Assembly (NCBI GenBank): GCA_002428455.1
Contig: DIWL01000076.1
Coordinates: 1-25,691 of the forward strand
Direction of reading: 5' to 3'
Origin: Anaerolineaceae bacterium UBA6107
GTDB lineage: Bacteria; Chloroflexota; Anaerolineae; Anaerolineales; Anaerolineaceae
Length of the DNA stretch: 25,691 bases
Shown here: piece by piece, positions 7,000 through 14,681 of the stretch
How positions within the stretch are numbered: position 1 is the stretch's first letter
Layout of the letters: each line of letters begins with the position of its first letter
Notes under the pieces: model-generated
Databases searched by the model: none
Told to the model about the DNA's origin: nothing
The model's input: the letters and a program-made list of their open reading frames with translations, nothing else
Position numbers and translations under genes: made by a program

Positions 7000-7584
7000 A
7001 TGCACCGCATTCTGATCCTTTATTCGACCAACGCCGGATCGACCGGGGAAGTGGCTGAAGGAATTGCCGCTGAGTTGACGCAGGGCGGGTAGCAGGTGGA
7101 TATCCGGAAATTCTCAGAGGTTGGCATCCTTGATCACTACGATAGTGTAGTCATCGGTGCACCAATGATCTTTGGTTGGCATGCAGTCGCCCGCAGGTTC
7201 ATCCGGCGCAACAGGAAGCTGCTGGCGGGTAAGAATTTGGCTTACTTTGCTTGTGCCCTCCGTCTGACCAAAGATCAGAAGGAAACAACAAATTCTATTC
7301 CCTTGTTCATCGATCCCGGTTTGGTCAGCCAACCCCAAAAGACGGGATCTCTGAATATCAAAGAGCGCTTTACCACTATCGGGCACTACCTCACCCCAAT
7401 GCTTAATAGCGCTCCTGATCTCAAACCGGTGAGCGTGGCGTTTTTCAACGGAAAACTGGATTTGCGGCGTCTCAAGTGGTGGCAGGTTTTGTTCGTGCTG
7501 GGTGTCGTACAGGGCAAACCCGGTGACTACAGGGACTGGGATTTTATAAAGCGATGGAGCCGGTCATTGAGCCAGGTCATTTGA
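7000..7584 (+). pseudogene. Flavodoxin-domain protein interrupted by one in-frame amber codon
   Basis: A frame of 194 codons starts at ATG 7000, just after a strong GGAGG ribosome-binding site. It begins MHRILILYSTNAGSTGEVAE: a hydrophobic first strand and then the FMN phosphate-binding loop (STNAGSTG). TAG at 7090-7092 is codon 31. Beyond it the same frame continues as a normal flavodoxin-like protein (QVDIRKF, then VVIGAPMIFGWHAVARRF), matching the HemG-like flavodoxin group. No frameshift is needed, so this is either a recent nonsense mutation or a read-through codon. Translation restarting at GTG 7096 would give 162 residues but would lose the FMN loop. The downstream convergent gene is a flavo-diiron protein, a functional neighbour. 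A sequencing error is possible. Confidence 0.8.
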
Positions 7585-7612
7585 ATATTTTAACAAGGGC
7601 TGCTAGTAAAAC

Positions 7613-7639
7613 AAACAGGTACCACATGGGCACCTGTTT
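7613..7639. terminator. Intrinsic terminator between the flavodoxin frame and fprA
   Basis: An 8-bp stem (AAACAGGT / ACCTGTTT) with a short loop is followed on the plus strand by TTTTG. It lies between two convergent genes and probably serves both. Confidence 0.6.
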
Positions 7640-7658
7640 TGTTGGTTCTCTCAGATTT

Positions 7659-8858
7659 TTAACCAGCCAGGATTTGCCTGGCGAAGTTCCGGCCGTATTC
7701 CCGTCCTTTGTCCAACTCTCCGGGGGAGGCGGAACCGGTGAACTCGAAATTTCCGAGTGGTTTCCAGCGCATTGATTCGAAACGCTCGTTCAGTTCACGT
7801 TGCCCCCCGCCTGACCACCCCTGGCTGCCAAACCCGGCAGCGAGTTTGTTATAAATATGCTTGCGGTCGGCAGTTTCAAGCACGTGAACCATGTCGGGGA
7901 ATAATTTACCTTCATAAGTGGGTGAGCCAATCATCACACCACGGTTTAACCACAACGCTGGAAGTATCTCGCTGACCTGTGTGTGAATGACGTTGAATAC
8001 AAAGGTGGGAACACCTTCGTCACTGATCCCCTGTGTGATTACCTCCATCATTTCTTCAGTATCCCCATACATAGAGGCGTATAGCATGGTCACCCCTGGA
8101 TCACCTGATTTACTTGCATAATCTGCCCAATTGCTGTAAAGGTCTAGGATCCGTTTTGGGTTTTCCCGCCAGATCAGGCCGTGGGATGGCGCGATGATCT
8201 CGATCGGATGGCTGCTTAGTTTGGCAATGGCGTTCTTGACCGGTTTGGAGTATGTGGCAACAACATGCACAAAATAACTCAACGCAAGGTCTTCGTACAC
8301 GGCCATGGGCACCAGTTTTCCATCAAAAATGGAGCCGTTCAATGTACCGTACCCGCCAAACCCGTCACACGAGAAGAGGATCTTCTCCGTGGTCTCATAG
8401 GTCATCATTGTTTCAGGCCAATGAACGAAGGGGGTGGAAAAGAACTTCAGCGTGTGCTGACCCAGGTTGAGTTCCTCTCCATCCGCAACAGTCTGGACCT
8501 TTTCGGTAATCCCATAGAACGAGGCCAGCATTTCCTTTGTTTTGGCTGAACCAAGCATTATCGCCTGTGGAGCGAGCATCAGCAGCGCTTTCAGTGCACC
8601 CGAATGATCGGGTTCCATGTGGTTGATAACGATGTAGTCCAGTTCTGAAGGGTCGATAAACGACCGGATGTGGTCAAAGAGTTCATCGGTGGTCAATTTG
8701 CTGGTCACGTCGATCAATACATTCATTTTGTCGACGATCAAGTAGCTGTTGTACGAAACTCCAACTCCCCTGATCGACCAGAGTCCCTCGAAGAGCTCGG
8801 TCTTGCGGTCATTCATACCCACCCAGTATATGTTTGGGCGAATCTCTACAGGTTGCAT
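7659..8858 (-). CDS. fprA: Flavo-diiron protein (A-type flavoprotein FprA)
   Basis: A 399-residue protein with an N-terminal metallo-beta-lactamase-like domain and a C-terminal flavodoxin domain beginning around residue 255 (VTMLYASMYGDTEEM, the FMN loop). All expected di-iron ligands are present: H80-x-E82-x-D84-H85, H146, D165 and H226. Proteins of this architecture reduce O2 to water or NO to N2O in the cytoplasm of anaerobes, taking electrons from rubredoxin, F420H2 or a flavin reductase. The electron donor is not encoded next to it: there is no rubredoxin within the window, and the adjacent flavodoxin frame is interrupted. The start has AAAGGA upstream at good spacing. It shares its upstream region with the divergently transcribed permease gene. 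Confidence 0.95.
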   Translation of the reverse strand: MQPVEIRPNIYWVGMNDRKTELFEGLWSIRGVGVSYNSYLIVDKMNVLIDVTSKLTTDELFDHIRSFIDPSELDYIVINHMEPDHSGALKALLMLAPQAIMLGSAKTKEMLASFYGITEKVQTVADGEELNLGQHTLKFFSTPFVHWPETMMTYETTEKILFSCDGFGGYGTLNGSIFDGKLVPMAVYEDLALSYFVHVVATYSKPVKNAIAKLSSHPIEIIAPSHGLIWRENPKRILDLYSNWADYASKSGDPGVTMLYASMYGDTEEMMEVITQGISDEGVPTFVFNVIHTQVSEILPALWLNRGVMIGSPTYEGKLFPDMVHVLETADRKHIYNKLAAGFGSQGWSGGGQRELNERFESMRWKPLGNFEFTGSASPGELDKGREYGRNFARQILAG

Positions 8859-8910
8859 ATTATTGTCCTTTGTAAGTAATGATTGACAAGATTATTTTAT
8901 CACCGGAGCC

Positions 8911-8938
8911 ATTTTATAGTTTGAGTGCTGTGGATCAA
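8911..8938 (-). promoter_or_regulatory. Candidate promoter of fprA
   Basis: TTGATC (8933-8938 on the minus strand) and TAAAAT (8911-8916) are separated by 16 bp, about 55 bp upstream of the fprA start. Confidence 0.35.
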
Positions 8939-8965
8939 TCTCCTAATTGAGCGGGATTTCGCGTG

Positions 8966-8971
8966 TATAAT
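8966..8971 (+). promoter_or_regulatory. Candidate -10 box of the permease operon
   Basis: A perfect TATAAT lies 50 bp before the first permease start codon, without a good -35 at 17 bp. The resulting leader of about 35 nt contains a six-codon mini-ORF (8995-9015) whose TAA abuts the permease ATG. Confidence 0.4.
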
Positions 8972-9015
8972 GCTCACTATCCCCACTTGTTTTTATGCTT
9001 TCGAAAAACAATTAA

Positions 9016-10080
9016 ATGAAAACGATCCTCCGTACACTTATTGTCAGATTGTTTTCCATGCTGGTCACTCTTTTCATTGTGACAGCCTTGCTCTATGCGA
9101 CAGTGATGTTTACACCGGCAGAAAACCGGGCGACCCTATACATGCCGCGCAATGTCTCACCCCGCATGACCGAAGAACAATTAGAGAGAATGCTGGATCG
9201 GATCATCGAACAACATCACCTGAACGATCCTTACCCTGTACAATACTATTACTGGATCTCAAGCCTGCTGCACGGTACATGGGGTTACAGCCCTACCTTG
9301 CAGGAGGATATCCTCAGCGCGATCATCAGGCGCGCACCGATTACCGCGGAACTTACCCTATATTCCATCCTTGCCTTTATTCCATTGGGACTGCTCAGCG
9401 GTGTCATCGCTGGTTCACGGCGCAACAAAGCGGCGGATCACGGCTTCAGGTTTACCGCTTATGTGGCTACTTCGCTACCGCCTTTCATCCTTGCCTTGAT
9501 CCTGATGGCGTTCTTCTACGTGGAACTTTACTGGTTTGCACCAGGCAGGACGAGTTCCAGCTTTGGCAGTTTTATTAATTCCGATAATTTCCGGCAGGTC
9601 ACCGGATTGTTGACACTGGATGGATTGATCAATGGACGGCCGGATATAACCATCGACGCATTGCGTCACCTGGCTATGCCGGTGTTTACGCTCGCCATTG
9701 TCCATTGGGCAACCCTGGGAAGAGTGACCCGCGCGACCATGATCGATGAGCTCAACCAGGATTATGTGATCGCCGCACGCGCGCGTGGTATCCCTGAAGG
9801 AAGGATCACCTGGCGCCACACACTGCGTAATGTCCTGGCACCGGCGTTTACCAGCAGCCTGCTTTCAGCAACCTCGCTGCTGACCGGGGTGTTTATCGTT
9901 GAGATCCTTTACAATTTCCATGGTGTTTCAGATATTGCGGTACGCAGCATGGCTGATACCCCCGACGCACCGGCGGCGCTTGGTTTTGCCATCTACAGTG
10001 TTGTGGTGGTATTGATCCTCATGGCTGTGCTGGATCTTATCCAGGCAAGCCTTGATCCACGCTTGCGGGAGCGGGCTTGA
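9016..10080 (+). CDS. ABC transporter permease, DppB/OppB type
   Basis: A 354-residue inner-membrane permease of the binding-protein-dependent oligopeptide/nickel family. There is one N-terminal transmembrane helix (about 10-32), then a long extracytoplasmic segment, then several helices with the cytoplasmic EAA loop AARARGIPEGRITWRHTLRN (about residues 254-273), which docks on the ATPase. The ending ASLDPRLRERA is typical of DppB. No Shine-Dalgarno is visible; a mini-ORF in the same frame ends directly before the start. The second permease begins inside its stop codon. No substrate-binding protein or ATPase gene is in the window, so the transporter must borrow those subunits or they lie elsewhere. 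The substrate could be peptides, nickel or sugars. Confidence 0.9.
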   Translation: MKTILRTLIVRLFSMLVTLFIVTALLYATVMFTPAENRATLYMPRNVSPRMTEEQLERMLDRIIEQHHLNDPYPVQYYYWISSLLHGTWGYSPTLQEDILSAIIRRAPITAELTLYSILAFIPLGLLSGVIAGSRRNKAADHGFRFTAYVATSLPPFILALILMAFFYVELYWFAPGRTSSSFGSFINSDNFRQVTGLLTLDGLINGRPDITIDALRHLAMPVFTLAIVHWATLGRVTRATMIDELNQDYVIAARARGIPEGRITWRHTLRNVLAPAFTSSLLSATSLLTGVFIVEILYNFHGVSDIAVRSMADTPDAPAALGFAIYSVVVVLILMAVLDLIQASLDPRLRERA

Positions 10081-11057
10081 TGAGCCCCGTGCGCCGTTTC
10101 TTCTCGCGTTGGCAGAACCTTCTGGGATTATTTCTGGTCACCATCTTTGTGGTAGTGGCCATCACAGCACCTTGGCTATCTCCGCAAGACCCGGAGAATC
10201 CGGGTCCGATCAAACAGGTGGGTCGCGCAATCGATTTTGAGCCGCGCTCGCCGCAAGAAGTTCCGCCGCTTGGTACCCTGTCCAGCCAGATCAGTGTTTA
10301 TCATGCTGTTGTGTGGGGTGCGCGTTCTGCAGTCGTGTTCGGGTTGATTGTTGCGATCTTCACGGCGTTGATCGGAACTCTGGTCGGTGCAGTCAGCGCT
10401 TACTTCGGCGGCTTTGTTAACAGCCTGCTGATGCGCATCACTGATGCATTCCTTTCGTTTCCGATCATTGCCGGGGTGGTATTGATCAGCCAGTTGATCA
10501 CAACCACTTTGCACGAGGCTGGGCTGCGGTTTTTCAAGAACGTGTCCAGTCAACAGATCTTCTCAAACGCGACCAGCAGCTTTTACCTGGAGGAGGAACT
10601 TCCTCCATTTTTGCAAATGCTTATGAACCTTGACCCGGTTCTGATCGCTTTTATTCTTTTCTCCTGGATGCCTTACGCGCGCATCATGAACACCGTGGTC
10701 AGACGCACCAGGAATGCGGATTACGTGGAAGCCGCCCGGGCGTTGGGTGCCGGACATAACCGCTTGATCTTCCGCCACCTGATCCCCAACTCGATCACTC
10801 CCATGATCGTCCTGGCTGCCAAAGATGTGGGTGGGATGGTGCTGCTTCAGGCGACCTTCACTTTCATTGGCATGGGTGGAAATTCTCCCTGGGGTATGGT
10901 GCTTGTCAGAGGACGCGACTGGATCATCACCCAGGGCGGTATTTTTACCTATTGGTGGGTGTTTATTCCCGCAACCCTGGCATTGATCCTGTTCGGGATC
11001 GGATGGAACCTGCTCGGGGATGGTTTAAACGATGCGCTCAATCCACGCACCCAATGA
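10080..11057 (+). CDS. ABC transporter permease, DppC/OppC type
   Basis: A 325-residue partner permease. I use ATG 10080, which overlaps the preceding stop codon as TGATG, rather than the in-frame TTG three bases earlier. The OppC N-terminal region shows one helix (about 15-37) and the characteristic PPLGTLSSQ and VVWGARSAVVFG segments. The EAA loop EAARALGAGHNRLIFRHLIPN is around residues 220-240, and the conserved FTFIGMGG and WNLLGDGLNDALNPR endings are present. Compared with typical DppC there is an insertion in the loop after the third helix (about residues 140-180, including NVSSQQIFSNATSSFYLEEE). It forms a heterodimer with the upstream permease. Confidence 0.9.
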   Translation: MSPVRRFFSRWQNLLGLFLVTIFVVVAITAPWLSPQDPENPGPIKQVGRAIDFEPRSPQEVPPLGTLSSQISVYHAVVWGARSAVVFGLIVAIFTALIGTLVGAVSAYFGGFVNSLLMRITDAFLSFPIIAGVVLISQLITTTLHEAGLRFFKNVSSQQIFSNATSSFYLEEELPPFLQMLMNLDPVLIAFILFSWMPYARIMNTVVRRTRNADYVEAARALGAGHNRLIFRHLIPNSITPMIVLAAKDVGGMVLLQATFTFIGMGGNSPWGMVLVRGRDWIITQGGIFTYWWVFIPATLALILFGIGWNLLGDGLNDALNPRTQ

Positions 11058-11169
11058 TCAAAAGAAATCCGGGGCTGTAAATTTTACTTCCTGTTCGCAA
11101 AACATCGAACTGATTGGGTAATTATTCCGTTCAAACAATTGTATGTGCTGAATTTAACCCAAAATACGC

Positions 11170-11175
11170 TATACT
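11170..11175 (+). promoter_or_regulatory. Candidate -10 box of the DUF4870-like gene
   Basis: TATACT lies 39 bp before the ATG; the -35 region is poor. Confidence 0.35.
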
Positions 11176-11213
11176 CACAAGTAGGAATTAATCTAATCCA
11201 CAAGGAGAAGCTC

Positions 11214-11585
11214 ATGACAATCCCGACCGATCAGGAACCCACACCCGAAGTAATGCCGGAATCCTTTCCGGGTCCTGCTGTTTCAGGTGACGACCGTTTG
11301 TGGGTGGTATTGTGTTTTCTATTTACCCCCATAATCCCATTGATCACCTTGTTCCTCGAAGATAAAAAGAACCGTCCTTTTATCAAGTATCACACTGTGC
11401 CCACCCTGATCCTTGGTGTGGTTGAGGTGGTCGTTGTCGGGCTTCTTCAGTTGATCCCGGTGGTCGGTTGCCTGACGCCCCTCATATGGATCATCAATAT
11501 TATCTTCGCCATCAAGGCGAACAAGGGTGTGAACGTGGAGATTCCGGTCATTACCTCATTCGCCAAAGGTCAGAACTGGATGTAA
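11214..11585 (+). CDS. Small DUF4870-like membrane protein
   Basis: A 123-residue membrane protein. The ATG at 11214 is chosen because AAGGAG stands six bases upstream; the longer frame from 11139 has no ribosome-binding site. A polar proline-rich N-terminus (about 1-25) is followed by a hydrophobic hairpin (LWVVLCFLFTPIIPLITLFL, about 29-48), the conserved polar FIKYHTVPTL segment, then two further helices ending in FAIKANKGV. This layout matches DUF4870/Tic20-like proteins, whose function is unknown. It has its own -10 box and a strong terminator, so it is probably transcribed alone. Confidence 0.75.
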   Translation: MTIPTDQEPTPEVMPESFPGPAVSGDDRLWVVLCFLFTPIIPLITLFLEDKKNRPFIKYHTVPTLILGVVEVVVVGLLQLIPVVGCLTPLIWIINIIFAIKANKGVNVEIPVITSFAKGQNWM

Positions 11586-11609
11586 ATCCATTATTCCAAA
11601 GATTAAATC

Positions 11610-11648
11610 AACAAGCCCTTCAGTTATGATGGGCTTGTTAATTTTTAA
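11610..11648 (+). terminator. Intrinsic terminator of the DUF4870-like gene
   Basis: A perfect 9-bp stem (AACAAGCCC / GGGCTTGTT) with a 12-nt loop is followed by AATTTTTA. It may also end the convergent tldE-like transcript, though the T tract on that strand is weaker. Confidence 0.8.
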
Positions 11649-11664
11649 TGTCAACCTGTGTATT

Positions 11665-13050
11665 CTAGTAGGATGAATTGGAGTGGGAGATCTCCAGGTC
11701 ATTCACCTGCATGAAGCGAGGCACGATGATGCTGGTTGGATTCCGGGCACCGTAACTCAAGGAAGTGTTGTAAGGCAGGATCTCCTGCGCGATCCACGAA
11801 AGTCTGTCTCCAAAGATATCCAGCAGGCTTTGGGTGAGCCTGACGTTGTAAGGAACTACAACCGTGCCGTCCTGTTTGAGCAGCAGCGCACCGAAACGTG
11901 AACTTCCGGTAAGGATGCCCTTGGATGGATTAACGATATTCATGTAGTGCAGGAAGGGGATGTAGAGAATGTCCGTTTCGCGGGGCAGGTTGAGCAATTC
12001 CCCGAGTGAATTGACAGGCTGAGAACCACCTGCCATGCACAGACTGTGATGCGGTACGGTGTGGCCGGTGGGTTGTTGGCCAAATTCATCCGCGTCATCC
12101 TGGTACCAGGCGAAGGCTTTGAAAACACCATTCTCAACCAGTGCAAATCGCTTGCGTTCAATACCATAGATATCGCGGCGGAAGGGGAAAGTCTCACGCC
12201 TTTCAGGATCATCGAAGAATGAGAACTGGTTTGAGAATACTTTCTGATCGATATTTTCTTCATTGAGGAAGGAATAACCGCGTTTCATCAAGCCGCCGTT
12301 AAAGGCGATGTATCGGGTGAAGTTGAGCATATCAGCGATCGCCGCGGGACCGAACACGATGTTGTAGCGGCCAAGCGGGAGCTGCTGCGGGCTGTCGTGC
12401 GTGTAGTGATGGAGCAGGGCGGTCAACTCAGCGCGCAGGGCAGCCGGATCCAGGTCACTTTTTTGTTGGGCGGATTGTTCCGCCTGGACCTCCCACTTCA
12501 GCCGGTTGTGGGAGAGCACTATGGTCACCTGCGCATCCGATGTCTTCATCAGGATCGAGTGTTCTGAACGGGTGCTGATGGCTGCGACTGTGTTCGCGCC
12601 GCAGGAGAAGATACCCGATAATTTGATCTCATCAGTCTCCAATCCGCTGACGACCTGGTTGAAAAGAGCCAGTTTTTCTTCGTTGCTGATCGTTGACAGG
12701 TCGGGATCGAAGTTGCTTACATCGATAAAGGTGTTTTCATAAGTTGGAACAGTGGTCTGGTAGGTGAGCGGCATGGCGTGTTTGGCCATCTCATTGGCGA
12801 TGTCGATGCCCTTTTTCATGTCATCAAGTTTCGCCAGGTCAGTGATCATGGCATAGCTGGCCCGTTTGCTCCCCTCGTAAGCCGTGACCTCCAGGCGGAT
12901 GAGATGTTCGTTTGTATTGAGTGAGATGGCGGAGTTGGCAAACCGCATCAGGTAGCTGTCCTCCTCATGGTAATACAGCGAGATTTCGTAGCCCTTTTCC
13001 AGCGAGTAATCACGGAGGGCGCCCAGGGTCTGCAATATTTTTTCACTCAT
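11665..13050 (-). CDS. TldE/PmbA-like metallopeptidase subunit
   Basis: A 461-residue protein of the TldD/PmbA family, corresponding to the non-catalytic TldE partner: it lacks an HExxxH motif. Family features include the ending NPTSIIVPRFMQVNDLEIS and the central SFLNEENIDQKVFS segment. TldD and TldE form a complex that degrades unfolded peptides and, in bacteria that make modified peptides, processes precursors such as microcin B17. I place the start at ATG 13050, seven bases after GGAG. An ATG two codons earlier overlaps the upstream stop but lies too close to that site. The gene directly follows tldD, so the two are co-expressed. Confidence 0.88.
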   Translation of the reverse strand: MSEKILQTLGALRDYSLEKGYEISLYYHEEDSYLMRFANSAISLNTNEHLIRLEVTAYEGSKRASYAMITDLAKLDDMKKGIDIANEMAKHAMPLTYQTTVPTYENTFIDVSNFDPDLSTISNEEKLALFNQVVSGLETDEIKLSGIFSCGANTVAAISTRSEHSILMKTSDAQVTIVLSHNRLKWEVQAEQSAQQKSDLDPAALRAELTALLHHYTHDSPQQLPLGRYNIVFGPAAIADMLNFTRYIAFNGGLMKRGYSFLNEENIDQKVFSNQFSFFDDPERRETFPFRRDIYGIERKRFALVENGVFKAFAWYQDDADEFGQQPTGHTVPHHSLCMAGGSQPVNSLGELLNLPRETDILYIPFLHYMNIVNPSKGILTGSSRFGALLLKQDGTVVVPYNVRLTQSLLDIFGDRLSWIAQEILPYNTSLSYGARNPTSIIVPRFMQVNDLEISHSNSSY

Positions 13051-13052
13051 GA

Positions 13053-14507
13053 TCATTCTCCGATCCGTACATTATCAAAACGGCAGACGGGCACACCGTG
13101 CCCTAATTGCATGATCTGGTTGGGTTGACCTTTTCCGCAATTGTCCACGTAACACACTTCCCAGGTACTTTGATTGCCGACAGCGGTCAGGGAATTCCAG
13201 AAAGCAACGGTTGATCCTTTGTAGGTGGCATTCTTCACCGGCCGGGTGATCTGTCCGTCCTCCACCAGCCAGCCCGCTTCCGTGCCGAAGTGGAATTGCT
13301 CACGATTGGAGCCGATCGACCAGCTGCGGTCTCCATCCAGCACAATACCCCGTTCCGTATTGCGGATGATGTCCTCCAGCGTTCCATCCTGTCCGGCATC
13401 GATGTTGATATTCGTCATGCGTTCGATGGGGACACGGTAGAACGAAGTGGCACGGTTGGCACCGCTGCTGCCATTGAAAATTGTGCGGCGTGCTTTGGCG
13501 TTGGCTTCCTCCACCATCTGGCGTCCGGTGATCGCGCCGACCAGGATACCCTTATCAATCAGCAGGTTATCCTGCGCGGGGATGCCATCATCGTCAAAGC
13601 CGAAACTTCCGGGGGAGTTGGGCAGGGTGGCGTCGGCGCGTACGGTCAGTTTTTCTGAACCATAGCGCAATTTACTAAAGTCATCCAATGTGACGAATGA
13701 ACCGCCTGCGAAGGCCAGTTCGTAGCCCAATATGCGGTCCAACTCAAGGGGGTGACCGATCGTTTCATGCGTCTGAAGGTACATGATGCCAGGCAGGAGG
13801 ATCACCGCACGGTCATCGACCGGGCACTGTTCAGCCTGCAAGGTATCGTTCAATTCCCGAACGATACGCTCAGCATTCTGGCTGAAGTATTGCAGGTCGA
13901 TATTTTCCCAGCCCCTCGATTCTCCGCGTCGCGGTGGTTTGAACTTCCGTTCGTGCATACCGCCTTCGCTATCCAGTCCATTCACTTCCAGGTCAGCAAA
14001 AGCTTCAGTGATAATCTTTTCGATCTGGCTGCCTTCCGAATCCACGAAAATGATCTGTTTGCGGGTGAAGTTGAGGCTGCAGACGCGCTGCGTGACACCC
14101 GGTTGGTCCAGTCGTTTATCCATCTCTTGCAGGAAGGCGATCTTTTCGGTGAGTGGAATCTCAAACGGATTAATACGTAACGGGCTTTCGAATTTGGCTT
14201 CGATGGTTTCCTTCTCGGCGAGTCTTACAGGGAAAGTAACGCGTTCTGCGGCGATCCTGGCGTTGTCAAAGGCTTTGTCGAAAAGCGCGCTAATGTCGCT
14301 CAAGTCGGAGGAGGCTGAAAACCCCCACGCTCCCTTGTAAAGGACGCGTACACCCACTCCGCTTTCGCTGCTGGAGGATGCGTCCTTGAGGTTGCCATTC
14401 CACATCAATAAAGAGTTGGTTTCCTCATAGGGGTACCAGCGGGTATCCACATAAGTTGCGCCGCGGGCTCTGAGTCTTTCGATTTGTTGTTTGATCTGGT
14501 TGAGCAT
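13053..14507 (-). CDS. tldD: TldD-like zinc metallopeptidase
   Basis: A 484-residue catalytic subunit of the TldD/TldE peptidase. The zinc motif HETIGH is at residues 247-252 with a following glutamate (PLELD). The probable third ligand is C457 in the DNCGKGQP segment, as in E. coli TldD. The N-terminal regions around residues 48-70 (ESGVGVRVLYKGAWGFSAS) are typical. The start has AGGAGA seven bases upstream. It is the first gene of the pair and has a TATAAT about 50 bp upstream. Cytoplasmic; the substrates are small unfolded or modified peptides. No RiPP precursor gene was recognised beside it, so a general peptide-degradation role is likely. Confidence 0.92.
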   Translation of the reverse strand: MLNQIKQQIERLRARGATYVDTRWYPYEETNSLLMWNGNLKDASSSSESGVGVRVLYKGAWGFSASSDLSDISALFDKAFDNARIAAERVTFPVRLAEKETIEAKFESPLRINPFEIPLTEKIAFLQEMDKRLDQPGVTQRVCSLNFTRKQIIFVDSEGSQIEKIITEAFADLEVNGLDSEGGMHERKFKPPRRGESRGWENIDLQYFSQNAERIVRELNDTLQAEQCPVDDRAVILLPGIMYLQTHETIGHPLELDRILGYELAFAGGSFVTLDDFSKLRYGSEKLTVRADATLPNSPGSFGFDDDGIPAQDNLLIDKGILVGAITGRQMVEEANAKARRTIFNGSSGANRATSFYRVPIERMTNINIDAGQDGTLEDIIRNTERGIVLDGDRSWSIGSNREQFHFGTEAGWLVEDGQITRPVKNATYKGSTVAFWNSLTAVGNQSTWEVCYVDNCGKGQPNQIMQLGHGVPVCRFDNVRIGE

Positions 14508-14554
14508 GAAAAATTCTCCTATCGTAATGAGTGCGTACGAATAAACTGAATCAA

Positions 14555-14560
14555 ATTATA
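14555..14560 (-). promoter_or_regulatory. Candidate -10 box of the tldD-tldE operon
   Basis: TATAAT on the minus strand about 48 bp before the tldD start; no clear -35 at optimal distance. Confidence 0.4.
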
Positions 14561-14641
14561 TGCCAGCCCGTGAAAATGTGCATTCGCAAGGGGAGGTAAA
14601 AACCTCTTTTTTTTCTCGTCTTCTGTCTTAAGATCTACGGT

Positions 14642-14647
14642 TATAAT
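14642..14647 (+). promoter_or_regulatory. Candidate -10 box of the MFS gene
   Basis: A perfect TATAAT 35 bp before the MFS start codon. The leader would be very short, and no Shine-Dalgarno is visible. Confidence 0.4.
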
Positions 14648-14681
14648 ATCCTCCACTTTCTAAACAGATCGCCATACTTGA

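Noticed and set aside
8925..9578. 217-codon plus-strand frame overlapping the start of the DppB-like permease
   Set aside because: It is out of frame with the permease, whose translation matches a known family along its whole length; the alternative product is low-complexity and unlike any family.
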